Source of the DNA: JAXGPP01 sp964436865
GTDB taxonomy: Bacteria; Planctomycetota; Planctomycetia; Pirellulales; Thermoguttaceae
Direction: 5' to 3'
NCBI GenBank assembly: GCA_964436865.1
Contig: CAYTFK010000046.1
Span: 1-30,384 of the forward strand
DNA: 30,384 nucleotides
Part shown: in pieces, positions 7,660 to 15,666 of the stretch
How the letters are laid out: the number at the start of each line of letters is the position of its first letter
Position numbering within the stretch: position 1 is the stretch's first letter
Translations under genes and position numbers: made by a program
The notes under the pieces: generated by a model
Told to the model about the DNA's origin: nothing
Databases searched by the model: none
What the model saw: the letters and a program-made list of their open reading frames with translations, nothing else

Positions 7660-8252
7660 AACGCACGTTCGTGCTTGCCATCACCGGCGCCAGCGGAGCG
7701 GCCTACGCCGTGCGGCTCCTGGATGTGCTGCTCGGAACTGGCTGCAACGTGCATCTGACGATCAGCGCGGCGGCCCGCGACGTGCTCAAGCACGAGCTCA
7801 ATCTCGACGTGGACCTCGACGATTTCCAGCAGGAGATGATTCTGCCGGGCCGGCTGGGGCGGCTTTCCTACCACCACTACCGCCGCTATCTGGCGGCGAT
7901 CGCCAGCGGCTCGTTTCCGACCGACGGGATGGTGATCTGCCCGTGTTCGAGCGGCACGCTGAGCGCGATCGTGCACGGCAGCGGCACGAACCTCATCCAC
8001 CGCGCGGCGGAGGTGCATCTGAAGGAGCGCCGCAAGCTGATCCTGGTGCCCCGGGAGACGCCGCTTTCGATCGTGCAGTTGGACAATCTCCGCCGCGCGG
8101 CCGAAGCGGGGGCCGTCATCCTGCCGGCCATGCCCGGCTTCTATCACGGTGTGACCACGGTGCAGGACCTGGTTGATTTCGTCGTCGCGCGGATCTGCGA
8201 CCAGTTGGGCGTGGAGAACGACCTGATCCGCCGCTGGGGCAGCGCGGAATGA
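7656..8252 (+). CDS. ubiX: Flavin prenyltransferase UbiX (MqnM-type role)
   Basis: A 198-residue UbiX/Pad1 family protein. These enzymes attach dimethylallyl to FMN to make prenylated FMN, the cofactor of UbiD-type decarboxylases. Visible features are the Rossmann-like start LAITGASGAAYAVRLLD, the motif VICPCSSGTLSAIVHGSGTN, and LILVPRETPLS with its conserved arginine and glutamate. Length is normal. The gene overlaps menG before it and mqnP after it by four bases each. In the futalosine pathway a UbiX homologue serves the decarboxylase that acts on the prenylated naphthoate; no UbiD-type partner lies in this window and it must be encoded elsewhere. Confidence 0.93.
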   Translation: MKRTFVLAITGASGAAYAVRLLDVLLGTGCNVHLTISAAARDVLKHELNLDVDLDDFQQEMILPGRLGRLSYHHYRRYLAAIASGSFPTDGMVICPCSSGTLSAIVHGSGTNLIHRAAEVHLKERRKLILVPRETPLSIVQLDNLRRAAEAGAVILPAMPGFYHGVTTVQDLVDFVVARICDQLGVENDLIRRWGSAE

Positions 8253-9157
8253 CGGCCTTCATCGCGCGGACGTTTCACCGGTTGCGGCTGATGCTGGAGA
8301 TGATCCGCTTCAGCCATACGCTGTTTGCGCTGCCGTTTGCGCTGCTGGCGACGGCGATGGCCTGGGCGGCGAGCCTCAAGACCGATTCACCGCACCGGCC
8401 TGGCTGGCGGGAACTGGCGGGCATTCTTGTCTGCATGGTGTTCGCCCGCAGCGCGGCGATGGCCTTCAACCGGCTGGCCGACCGGCAACTGGACGCGCGG
8501 AATCCGCGGACGGCCGGGCGGCACCTGCCCACCGGCGCACTCAGCGTGGCGAGCGTGGCGCTGTTCACGGTCGTTTCCTCACTGGGGTTTGTGGCGGGAA
8601 CGCTGCTGTTTCTGCCGTGGAATCCGTGGCCGCTGTGCGCCGCGCTGCCGGTGCTGGCTTTCCTGTTCGGCTACAGCTATGCCAAGCGTTTCACGTCGCT
8701 GGCGCATTTCTGGCTCGGCACGGCGCTCGGGCTGGCGCCGCTGGCGGCTTGGGTAGCGCTCCGGGCGGAGATTGCCTGGCCGCCGGTGCTGGTCGGGGCC
8801 GCGGTTGTGCTGTGGGTGGCCGGCTTCGACATGATCTACGCCTGCCAGGATTTCGAGTTCGACCGCGCGGCGCGGCTGCACAGCGTCCCCGCCCGGCTGG
8901 GAATTCCTGGAGCGCTGCGGCTGGCGGCGCTGTGCCATGCGGCGATGGTCGCCGTGCTAGCGGCGCTGCCGCTGGTCTATCCCTGGTTCGGCGGCATTTA
9001 CTATGCGGGTATTGTCGCCATCGCCGCACTGCTGGTTTACGAGCACTCGATCGTCCGCCCGGACGATCTCACCCGGGTGAACGAAGCGTTCTTCCACGTC
9101 AACGCCGTGGTGAGTATCGGACTGCTGGCGGTGGGAGTGGTGGATATTTTTGTGTAG
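8249..9157 (+). CDS. mqnP: UbiA-family prenyltransferase, probably MqnP
   Basis: A 302-residue integral membrane prenyltransferase with about eight to nine hydrophobic helices. The two metal-diphosphate motifs are present: NRLADRQLD (N74, D78, D82) and CQDFEFDRA (D201, D205). Such enzymes join a polyprenyl tail to an aromatic ring. Family members named 4-hydroxybenzoate polyprenyltransferase are common, but here menG and ubiX lie upstream and mqnE downstream. That fits MqnP, which prenylates the dihydroxy-naphthoate of the futalosine route. The start overlaps the ubiX stop (ATGA). The gene is followed by the repeat-bounded gene remnant, not directly by mqnE. Confidence 0.85.
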   Translation: MTAFIARTFHRLRLMLEMIRFSHTLFALPFALLATAMAWAASLKTDSPHRPGWRELAGILVCMVFARSAAMAFNRLADRQLDARNPRTAGRHLPTGALSVASVALFTVVSSLGFVAGTLLFLPWNPWPLCAALPVLAFLFGYSYAKRFTSLAHFWLGTALGLAPLAAWVALRAEIAWPPVLVGAAVVLWVAGFDMIYACQDFEFDRAARLHSVPARLGIPGALRLAALCHAAMVAVLAALPLVYPWFGGIYYAGIVAIAALLVYEHSIVRPDDLTRVNEAFFHVNAVVSIGLLAVGVVDIFV

Positions 9158-9158
9158 C

Positions 9159-9207
9159 TTTCAGCAATCAGCTATTAGCTTTCAGCAAACAGCAGTCAGC
9201 TATCAGC
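9159..9207 (+). repeat. Array of seven 7-bp repeats, left arm
   Basis: Seven head-to-tail heptamers: TTTCAGC, AATCAGC, TATTAGC, TTTCAGC, AAACAGC, AGTCAGC and TATCAGC. Six end in CAGC and one in TAGC. The array starts two bases after the mqnP stop and is followed by a run of six A. The same heptamer occurs inverted at 9311-9338, so the two arrays bound the small gene remnant between them. Confidence 0.85.
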
Positions 9208-9223
9208 AAAAAAGGGGTTGGTG

Positions 9224-9322
9224 ATGAGAGATTTCAGGAACTTGCAGGTGTGGCAGAAGGCGCATCGGCTTGCATTGCGAGTGTACTTGGAGACGCGGTG
9301 TTTTCCCAACTCTGACTGCTGA
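9224..9322 (+). pseudogene. Truncated four-helix-bundle (S23/IVP-type) protein remnant
   Basis: A 32-codon frame opening MRDFRNLQVWQKAHRLAL and then VYLETRCFP. This is the conserved N-terminus of the four-helix-bundle proteins found in 23S rRNA intervening sequences and as stand-alone genes. Full-length members are about 115-130 residues and continue with a second helix containing SIPANIAEG-like sequence. Here the frame ends in NSDC-stop. The last codons are formed by the downstream inverted heptamer array, so roughly three quarters of the gene is missing. I read it as the relic of a small inserted unit. A functional 32-residue peptide cannot be excluded, and a GTG at 9221 is an alternative start. 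Confidence 0.75.
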
Positions 9323-9338
9323 AAGCTGACCGCTGAGA
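9311..9338 (-). repeat. Inverted array of the same 7-bp repeat, right arm
   Basis: Four heptamers, TCTGACT, GCTGAAA, GCTGACC and GCTGAGA, are the reverse complement of the NNNCAGC unit of the left array. The last copy places GAGAG about 7 nt before the mqnE ATG, so the repeat itself may provide the mqnE ribosome binding site. Confidence 0.8.
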
Positions 9339-9346
9339 GCTTGCTT

Positions 9347-10444
9347 ATGCTTGACGACATTCGCGCGAAGGTGGAAGCGGGTAAACGGCTGGCGGCCGAG
9401 GACGGGGAGTTCCTGTTCCGGCCGGAGGTCGCCGTGCATGCGGTCGGCGCGATGGCCGACCGGGTGCGCCAACGGCGAAACGGGGCCACGGTGTACTACA
9501 ACCTCAATGCCCACCTGAACCCGACGAACATCTGCCTGTTTCGCTGTCCGCTGTGCGCCTACAGCCGCGATGCGGGCGAGCCGGGCGCGTACCTGATGTC
9601 AGCCGATGAGATGCTCGCGGTCGGGGCGGAGGCGGTCCGCGGCGGGGCGACCGAGTTGCACATTGTCGGCGGAGTGCATCCGGAGAAGCGGTTCGACTGG
9701 TACTTGGAGATCATCCGCCTGCTGCACCAGGCCTTCCCGAAGCTGCACCTCAAGGCCTGGACGGCGGCCGAAGTGGCGTGGTTCGCCCAGCTCGAAGGCA
9801 GATCGGTTCAGGCGGTGCTCGAGGCGATGATCGAGGCCGGTCTGGGGAGCTTGCCGGGCGGCGGAGCGGAAATTTTCGACGCCGAAATCCGTCGCCAGAT
9901 CGCGCCGCGGAAGTGCGACGCCGAGACCTGGCTGGCGGTGCACCGCGCGGCGCACCGGTTGGGGCTGCGTTCGACGGCCACGATGCTCTACGGGCACCTG
10001 GAATCAGCGCGACATCGCGTCGATCATCTGCTGCGGCTCCGCCAGTTGCAGGACGAAACCGGGGGCTTCCAGGCCTTCGTGCCGCTGGCCTTCCATCCGG
10101 CCCACACGGGGCTGGCTCACCTGAAAGGGCCAACCGGGCTGGACGATCTTCGCGTGATGGCGGTGAGCCGGCTGGTGCTCGACAATTTCGACCACATCAA
10201 GGCCTATTGGATCTCGCTCGGGCTGGGAACGGCGCAGACGGCCTTGTGCTATGGCGCCGACGATCTCGATGGCACGGTCCGCCAGGAGAAGATCCATCAT
10301 GAGGCCGGTTCGAAGTCGCCGGAATCGCTCTCGGCCGATGAGCTGTGCGGACTGATCCGCGGCGTGGGACGCGAGCCGGTCGAACGCGATTCGCTCTATC
10401 GCCCCGTGCGGCGAAGTGGGGCGGAGTGGAGCGTTGAAGAGTAG
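9347..10444 (+). CDS. mqnE: Aminofutalosine synthase MqnE
   Basis: A 365-residue radical SAM enzyme that adds the chorismate-derived enolpyruvyl benzoate to adenosine to give aminofutalosine, an early step of the futalosine menaquinone pathway. The 4Fe-4S motif is C63-x3-C67-x2-C70 within NPTNICLFRCPLCAYSR. Other family blocks are ATELHIVGGVHPEKRFDWYL, LKAWTAAEV, STATMLYGHLES, FVPLAFHP and GADDLDGTVRQEKIHHEAG. The last distinguishes MqnE from its relative MqnC. The start is the ATG at 9347; an in-frame TTG at 9341 adds two residues. It ends the operon; the next gene is convergent. Confidence 0.93.
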   Translation: MLDDIRAKVEAGKRLAAEDGEFLFRPEVAVHAVGAMADRVRQRRNGATVYYNLNAHLNPTNICLFRCPLCAYSRDAGEPGAYLMSADEMLAVGAEAVRGGATELHIVGGVHPEKRFDWYLEIIRLLHQAFPKLHLKAWTAAEVAWFAQLEGRSVQAVLEAMIEAGLGSLPGGGAEIFDAEIRRQIAPRKCDAETWLAVHRAAHRLGLRSTATMLYGHLESARHRVDHLLRLRQLQDETGGFQAFVPLAFHPAHTGLAHLKGPTGLDDLRVMAVSRLVLDNFDHIKAYWISLGLGTAQTALCYGADDLDGTVRQEKIHHEAGSKSPESLSADELCGLIRGVGREPVERDSLYRPVRRSGAEWSVEE

Positions 10445-10514
10445 ACCCGGTTGCGTGAGGCGGGCTTTGCCGGCCGGTTTGCGCGCGGCGGCCTTGATCT
10501 TTAGCATGTGAGAC

Positions 10515-12446
10515 TCAACGGCGCGGCGTAAATCGTCGTTCGGTCTCCGGCCACGCGGGACTGCCCTGGCCGGCGACCCCTTCGGCGATCGCCAGGAGGG
10601 CCGCCATGGCAAGCCGGTCGCGCGGACTCTGACGCAGCCTCGGGAACAGGTTGTCCAAAATCGGCTTGATCTGGTCGGGCCGCACGCAGACGATCCGAGT
10701 AATCGATTGCAGTGTCCAGGTCTCCACACGCCACAATTGGCCCGCCGATGCGTTCTCCTGTCCAAGTTGTTCCAGATTCTCGAGCAGCACGGGTGTGACG
10801 GCAGGGGCCGCATCCGGGGCGTGTTGCGCGATGTAACCAACGGCTTCGAGGATCCAGGCGGCGTTGTGGTTGAGCGTTCGGTAGTCCGCCGTGTGTTCGT
10901 CAAGTGCCTGCAAGAATTCGGGCAGTGAAGCCGCCGCTGCCTGAGGATCAGCCAGGCTGGCTCGGGCGATGAGGCTCATATAGGCGGGGTTGCCTCGATA
11001 ATCCCACATGGGCCGCGCATCGAGCAATGCCTTGATAGCCGCAGGCGCCAGGGAAGAATGAAACAGGGCCAGCTTGCCGAGGGCGTTGGCGGCGGCGTCG
11101 GACACCAGCCATTCGCCGCTCCGGACTCCTGCCAGGGTGCCGACAACCAGTCCCGCAGCCGCCACGGCTGCCGCATCGTCCAATCGAGGTGCCATTTCAG
11201 CGATCGCGGAGCAGGCGATTTCCCGTTGCTGTGGATCTTCAGCTTTCAGGTACCGGCCCAATGCCGCAACCACTTCCTCATCGCGTCCACCCAGCCGTAC
11301 CAGCGTGTACGCCGATCGTTCCCAGATCGTCCGATCCGGATGGTTTAAGAGCGCGATCAATTCGGCTGTCAACTCCTCACTTACCACACTCCGGGTATCG
11401 AGCCGCGCCTTGTAGAACTCGGACGACGGTTCTCGCAGCCTCTGGAGGAACTCCTGCACCGCAAGTCCATCCGTCTCAGAGCGGAGTGGCGTGGCCCAGA
11501 TCCTGTCCGGGCCGGCATAGCGCGTCGCATAGCTTTCGCTGTCAACGTCTCCTGATACCGTTGTGCCGTAGCGTCCCCGCGACGCAGCGAGCAGTTCGAG
11601 GAGGAAGATGGCGTCGTCATCGCTCAGCTCGACGTGCTTTCGCATCTTCTCGATAACGCCCGCCGGGCTATTGCTCCAGGGGATCGAAGTCGTCCAGATC
11701 GGCGTGCCATCGGTCCGGCAGAAACCCGCCACGCCGCAAGAGAGCGGGGCGAGGGCGGCATGGGCCGCGCGTCCGCCACCATCCGGAGCGTGGACCCACA
11801 CGTTCGTGAGTGCAGGAAGCTTCTGCAGATGGCGCAGCGTACGGTGGTCCACCTGCGCGGCGGAGATCCACACGGTCTTGAGTCGCGGAATCGCCGCGAG
11901 GTTCGCAAGCCCGGCCGCCGTGACCGAAGTACGATGGAGCGAGACTGCCTCCAGGTTCAGCAGTCTGCGAAGGTGGACCAGGCCGCGATCGCTTATTCGA
12001 GTGCCGTGGAGTTGCAGGAAGACCAGATGGTCCAAGGGATCGAGTGTGTCCAGATCCTCGTCGCCGATCTGGGTATCTTCGACACACAACCGCTCCAGTC
12101 GCGAAAGGCCGGTCAGCGGCTCGATCGCGCCGGACGTGATCCGCGTGCGCCCCAGCTTCAATGTCTCCAGCCGCTTAAGCCCAGCGAGCGGCAGGAGGTC
12201 TTCGTTCGTCGCCTTGGTTCCGGTGAGGTCGGCAGCAAAGACGCGAGAGAAGAACAGCGGTTTGAGCACCCTCGGGCTCGGGGTCTCAGCCCCCAGCACG
12301 GTGATTCCTCCCAGCGCGCGAACTCTCGCCGTGGCCTGCTTCTCGCGCGCGGCGTCGTACATCCGCACCCCCAGCAGCACCGCGGAGACGGTTATCGCCC
12401 CGATTACCAGCCGCAGACTGAACTGGAGCCGCCAGCGCCGGGACAT
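10515..12446 (-). CDS. Membrane-anchored leucine-rich-repeat protein with HEAT-like region
   Basis: A 643-residue protein starting MSRRWRLQFSLRLVIGAITV, with AGGAGG 6 nt before the ATG. A basic N-terminus and one transmembrane helix (about residues 10-28) predict an anchored protein with most of its mass outside the cytoplasm. Residues of about 80-240 contain around six leucine-rich repeats (LKRLETLKLGRTRITSGAI, LDHLVFLQLHGTRISDRGL and similar). From about 355 onward the protein is alpha-helical with HEAT/ARM-like units such as RSAYTLVRLGGRDEEVVAAL and DAAANALGKLA. Both repeat types mediate protein binding. No catalytic domain is visible. Anchored LRR proteins are common in planctomycetes and their partners are mostly unknown. 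Confidence 0.75.
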   Translation of the reverse strand: MSRRWRLQFSLRLVIGAITVSAVLLGVRMYDAAREKQATARVRALGGITVLGAETPSPRVLKPLFFSRVFAADLTGTKATNEDLLPLAGLKRLETLKLGRTRITSGAIEPLTGLSRLERLCVEDTQIGDEDLDTLDPLDHLVFLQLHGTRISDRGLVHLRRLLNLEAVSLHRTSVTAAGLANLAAIPRLKTVWISAAQVDHRTLRHLQKLPALTNVWVHAPDGGGRAAHAALAPLSCGVAGFCRTDGTPIWTTSIPWSNSPAGVIEKMRKHVELSDDDAIFLLELLAASRGRYGTTVSGDVDSESYATRYAGPDRIWATPLRSETDGLAVQEFLQRLREPSSEFYKARLDTRSVVSEELTAELIALLNHPDRTIWERSAYTLVRLGGRDEEVVAALGRYLKAEDPQQREIACSAIAEMAPRLDDAAAVAAAGLVVGTLAGVRSGEWLVSDAAANALGKLALFHSSLAPAAIKALLDARPMWDYRGNPAYMSLIARASLADPQAAAASLPEFLQALDEHTADYRTLNHNAAWILEAVGYIAQHAPDAAPAVTPVLLENLEQLGQENASAGQLWRVETWTLQSITRIVCVRPDQIKPILDNLFPRLRQSPRDRLAMAALLAIAEGVAGQGSPAWPETERRFTPRR

Positions 12447-12650
12447 AAGAGTCCTCCTTCCTGCCCTCTATCCACCAGAATAGCGGCAATACCCGTGCAT
12501 GGCGAGTATCGGAGCTTGATTGAGCAAACCGCTGCTTGCATCTGGCGGGCCCGGTCGAAGAGAATGGGAACTCGTCGGCCGGAATGCGGCACGACTTGCG
12601 AATGAAGACCTGTAGAAGGGCGATTGCCGAACACGGGCGGGGAGGTTTCA

Positions 12651-14834
12651 ATGATCCACATCCTGCTGATGCTGGCCACGTGCTCCGCTGCGGCCGATGT
12701 TGGGAAGCCCTTGTTCTCGGCAGACGCGGACCCGAAGACTCTCCAGCGCTTCGCGGTCGACGGGTACAGCGGCATGGTGAGCGGCACCGTATACCCGGCA
12801 GGCAGCCTGGAGCAGGGCGGCATGCCGCTGGGCGGGCTGGGGACCGGCTACCTGTGTCTTGATACCGACGGGCGCCTGGGCAAATGTTCGATCTTCAACC
12901 GCCTTCCGGCCCCGATGGTAAACGGCCAGTCGTTCTTGTTCCTCACCGTGGGCGGGCGGCGGCTTGTGTTGGCGACGCCCAAGGAGGGTGTTGGCGACGC
13001 CAAGGCGATCCACTACTTCGGCCATTTTCCCGTGGCCGATCTGCGGTACGAGCTTGATGTGCCGCTGGCGGTTGAGCTGCGGGCGTACAGCCCCTTCCTG
13101 CCCGGCGACGCCGCCGAGTGCAACACGCCCGCCGCCGTGTTTGAAGTCCGTGTGAGGAATGCGGCCGACGCGCCGCAGGAGGTGATCATCGGCTTCGCGC
13201 CCGGCGGCCTTCCTGACGGCAACAGGGAGGCGTTTTCTTCGGCAAACTGGAGCGGTGTCCAGATTGCCCATGCGCCGCTGGACCGCGTGCCCGATACGGG
13301 CGACCACACGCTGGCGCTGGCCGTGGAATCGGGCCAGGCGGGAAACGGTTCGCCGGGAATCGAGCTCTCTGCGGCGCGTGTGCTGCAGCCGGGCGAGCGC
13401 GGCGTCGCGAGGTTCGTCCTGGCGTGGTATCAGCCCAGACTCCGCGAGGGTTCAAACCGGGTCGAGAAGCACCAGTACGCCGTGCGCTTCGCCGATGCCC
13501 GCGCCGTGGCCGAAGCGGCCATCGAGCGCCACGCCTCCTGGCTTCGCCGCGCCCTGGCGTGGCAGGACGTGATCTACCGCAGTGACCTGCCCGATTGGCT
13601 GCAGGAGGAGTTGGTCAATGTGCCCTCGACGCTCGCGAAGAACTCCGTATGGCTTGCGCGGACGCGGCCGGACGACTGGTGGGGCGATGAGGGACTCTTC
13701 CTGGTGAATGAGAGCTTCGCCACCTGCGCGGTCAGCGAGACGATGCCCTGCCGGTTCTTCGGCCATTGGGTGAGCCTGTTCTTCTTCCCTGAGTTAGAGC
13801 GAACCGCGCTGGAAGCAATCCGCTATTTCCAGCTTCGCGGCGGCGAGCCGCCGTTTTGCCTGGGGCTGGGGTTCGCAATTCGCGATCCGCGTTACCACTG
13901 CCAGCACACCTGCGGGGCGGGCGAGTATCCGCAGCTCATCTACCGCTACTACCTGCGGACGGGCGACGAGGCGTTCCTCAAGGAATTCTGGCCCTCGGCC
14001 CGCGACTCGCTCAATTTCATGCTCTGGCTGGACCGCGACGGCGACGGGCTGGTGGAAGACCATCCGCACACGGCCGAGGGCGAATACTTCCCAGCCAACA
14101 ATCCGCTGGACTGCTGGCCCTGGCACGGCGCGAGCAGCTACACGGCCGGCAAGGGGCTGGCCGCGCTGGTCTGCGGCATCAAGATGGCCGAACTGGCCGG
14201 CGACACCGCCCAGGCGGAAGCTTGGCGGGCCGTGCTCCGCCGCGGCCAGGAGAACTATGAGAGGAAGCTCTGGACCGGCGCGTACTACCGCACCTATCAC
14301 GACACGAGTACCGGCCGCCGCAACGACGCCTCGTTCTCGGCCCAGCTCAGCAGCGTGTGGTGCACCCGGGTGCTGGGCCTGGAGGATCCACTGCCGGCGG
14401 AGCGGGTTGCGGCCGCGCTCGACTCGATCGCGCGGCTCAACCTGCCCGCTTCGCCCTATGGCATGATGGACGCGGTGTTCGCCGACGGCACGCCGTGCAT
14501 CGAGGGCGGCCCGGACGCCGAACGCATCTGGTCGCGCGACATCTTCATCCAGTGCAACGCCACGGCGGCGATGGTCTATCTCTATCACGGACGCCGCGCC
14601 GAGGGAGAGCGTGCCGCACGGACGATGCTCGATACGATCTTCCGCGGCCCGCACGCCATGCCCTGGTCGCAGCCCTGCGGGCTCAGCTCGGTAACCGGCG
14701 GCACCTGCCACGGCCACGACTACTACGATCACATGGTCGTCTGGAGCTACCCGTTGGCCTTCGCGGGCCACGACATCCGCGCGGCCTGCGCCCCCGGTGG
14801 GCTCATTGATCGGGTTGTGAAGGCTGGAAGGTGA
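12651..14834 (+). CDS. Secreted GH116-like glycoside hydrolase
   Basis: A 727-residue protein. The ATG at 12651 has GGGGAGG about 6 nt upstream, and the first 15 residues (MIHILLMLATCSAAA) are a short signal peptide. The N-terminal half begins with the family-116 segment GGMPLGGLGTGY (56-67) and is rich in beta structure. The C-terminal half is an (alpha/alpha)6-type catalytic domain: CRFFGHWVSLFFFPELERTA, LNFMLWLDRDGDGLVEDHP, GASSYTAGKGLAALVCGIKM. GH116 includes glucosylceramidases (GBA2) and bacterial beta-glucosidases/xylosidases. D487 in LDCWPWHG is a candidate acid/base; I could not place the nucleophile with confidence. The substrate is unknown; breakdown of plant or algal glycans or glycolipids outside the cytoplasm is likely. 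Confidence 0.78.
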   Translation: MIHILLMLATCSAAADVGKPLFSADADPKTLQRFAVDGYSGMVSGTVYPAGSLEQGGMPLGGLGTGYLCLDTDGRLGKCSIFNRLPAPMVNGQSFLFLTVGGRRLVLATPKEGVGDAKAIHYFGHFPVADLRYELDVPLAVELRAYSPFLPGDAAECNTPAAVFEVRVRNAADAPQEVIIGFAPGGLPDGNREAFSSANWSGVQIAHAPLDRVPDTGDHTLALAVESGQAGNGSPGIELSAARVLQPGERGVARFVLAWYQPRLREGSNRVEKHQYAVRFADARAVAEAAIERHASWLRRALAWQDVIYRSDLPDWLQEELVNVPSTLAKNSVWLARTRPDDWWGDEGLFLVNESFATCAVSETMPCRFFGHWVSLFFFPELERTALEAIRYFQLRGGEPPFCLGLGFAIRDPRYHCQHTCGAGEYPQLIYRYYLRTGDEAFLKEFWPSARDSLNFMLWLDRDGDGLVEDHPHTAEGEYFPANNPLDCWPWHGASSYTAGKGLAALVCGIKMAELAGDTAQAEAWRAVLRRGQENYERKLWTGAYYRTYHDTSTGRRNDASFSAQLSSVWCTRVLGLEDPLPAERVAAALDSIARLNLPASPYGMMDAVFADGTPCIEGGPDAERIWSRDIFIQCNATAAMVYLYHGRRAEGERAARTMLDTIFRGPHAMPWSQPCGLSSVTGGTCHGHDYYDHMVVWSYPLAFAGHDIRAACAPGGLIDRVVKAGR

Positions 14835-14867
14835 GCCGATACAGTCACTTACCACAAGCTCTGTCGC

Positions 14868-15084
14868 TGAGGCACATATTATCTCATCGACAACCTAAGG
14901 TTCTCTGGCTACGTCACTTGGAAACCGAACGCACAGGAGTGGCTCCGTAGAAACTGCCCGCAGTGTACTACGCTTCGGGTCGGCGAACTAATGCATGAAC
15001 ACGTGCGATCGTCTCTACGTTGAGACGGTGATCGTCAGCGACGAACCGGGAGACTGCCAAATCGAGATCGTCAACGTGCACTAA
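14868..15084 (+). pseudogene. Possible decayed gene upstream of the antitoxin-like regulator
   Basis: Two protein-like fragments lie in different frames. From about 14868 to 15036 an open frame without an early start reads SGYVTWKPNAQEWLRR, then NCPQCTTLRVGELMHEHV. From 14995 to 15084 another frame reads CDRLYVETVIVSDEPGD followed by CQIEIVNVH-stop, with alternating hydrophobic residues as in beta strands. Joined by a frameshift near 15005-15010 they could be the ends of one small protein, perhaps with an internal deletion. The second frame ends 23 nt before the YgiT-type gene, the usual place of a toxin gene. I do not recognise a family. The second frame could also be a real 29-residue peptide starting with the ATG at 14995. 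Confidence 0.3.
14892..14902. promoter_or_regulatory. AACCT-A-AGGTT palindrome, possible MqsA-type operator
   Basis: AACCT (14892-14896) and AGGTT (14898-14902) are separated by one base. E. coli MqsA binds AACCT/AGGTT palindromes with a spacer of a few bases, and the downstream gene encodes a protein of that class. The site lies about 205 bases before the gene start. Another inverted repeat, CGTCTC/GAGACG, lies at 15010-15027. Function is inferred only. Confidence 0.3.
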
Positions 15085-15107
15085 GATTTAGGCTAGCGAG
15101 GCTGAAT

Positions 15108-15596
15108 ATGTGCTCGGTCCAGCGGCGTCCTTTCCCTTGGCGATGCTCTCATTGCGGCAAGCGAGAGGTTAAGGCTGCAACCATTTCTCATACCTGCGAC
15201 GTCAATTATGACAACCGCCTGTATACGGTAAACGTGCCCGATTTGCAGGTGGCAAAATGCGCGGAATGTGGGACTACGGTGTTCGACGACTGCTCTGATG
15301 AACAGATCAGCCGCGCGCTTCGTGCGCAACTGGGATTGCTGACGCCGGAGGAAATCCGCAAAGCCATCGACGTTCTGGGAATAACGCAGAAGGATCTCGC
15401 TGCGCAACTAGGCTTGGCGGAAGCAACGGTATCGCGATGGTGCACTGGCGCGGTAATACAGTCTCGCGCCAACGACAGGATGCTTCGTCTTTTTTTCGTA
15501 TGTCCCGAGTCACGGCGCATTCTGGCCAGTATTGCCAACGATCCAGCCATCGGAACAGTGGCGGTGCGGCCACGGGACACCGCAGCCTCCGCTTGA
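15108..15596 (+). CDS. YgiT-type zinc finger / HTH protein, MqsA-like antitoxin or regulator
   Basis: A 162-residue protein with an N-terminal zinc finger of two CxxC pairs, C13-x2-C16 (RCSHCGKR) and C51-x2-C54 (KCAECGTT). This is followed by LTPEEIRKAIDVLGITQKDL and a helix-turn-helix at about residues 91-112 (TQKDLAAQLGLAEATVSRW). This is the arrangement of MqsA/YgiT antitoxins, which bind the toxin with one domain and their own promoter with the other. No intact toxin gene precedes it, only a possible relic, so it may be an orphan regulator. In the recognition helix the arginine of the MqsA SR pair is kept, but the preceding DNA-contacting asparagine appears to be replaced. The gene converges on the ABC transporter genes. 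Confidence 0.82.
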   Translation: MCSVQRRPFPWRCSHCGKREVKAATISHTCDVNYDNRLYTVNVPDLQVAKCAECGTTVFDDCSDEQISRALRAQLGLLTPEEIRKAIDVLGITQKDLAAQLGLAEATVSRWCTGAVIQSRANDRMLRLFFVCPESRRILASIANDPAIGTVAVRPRDTAASA

Positions 15597-15666
15597 CGGC
15601 CAGGTACGCCCCGTCGTGACGCTGCGCTATGGACTCCCTCGATTCTCCAAGCCTACCCCCAGGCCG

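Noticed and set aside
9159..9338. Heptamer arrays as a CRISPR array
   Set aside because: Units are 7 bp with no spacers, and they occur in two opposed blocks around a gene fragment; no cas genes are near.
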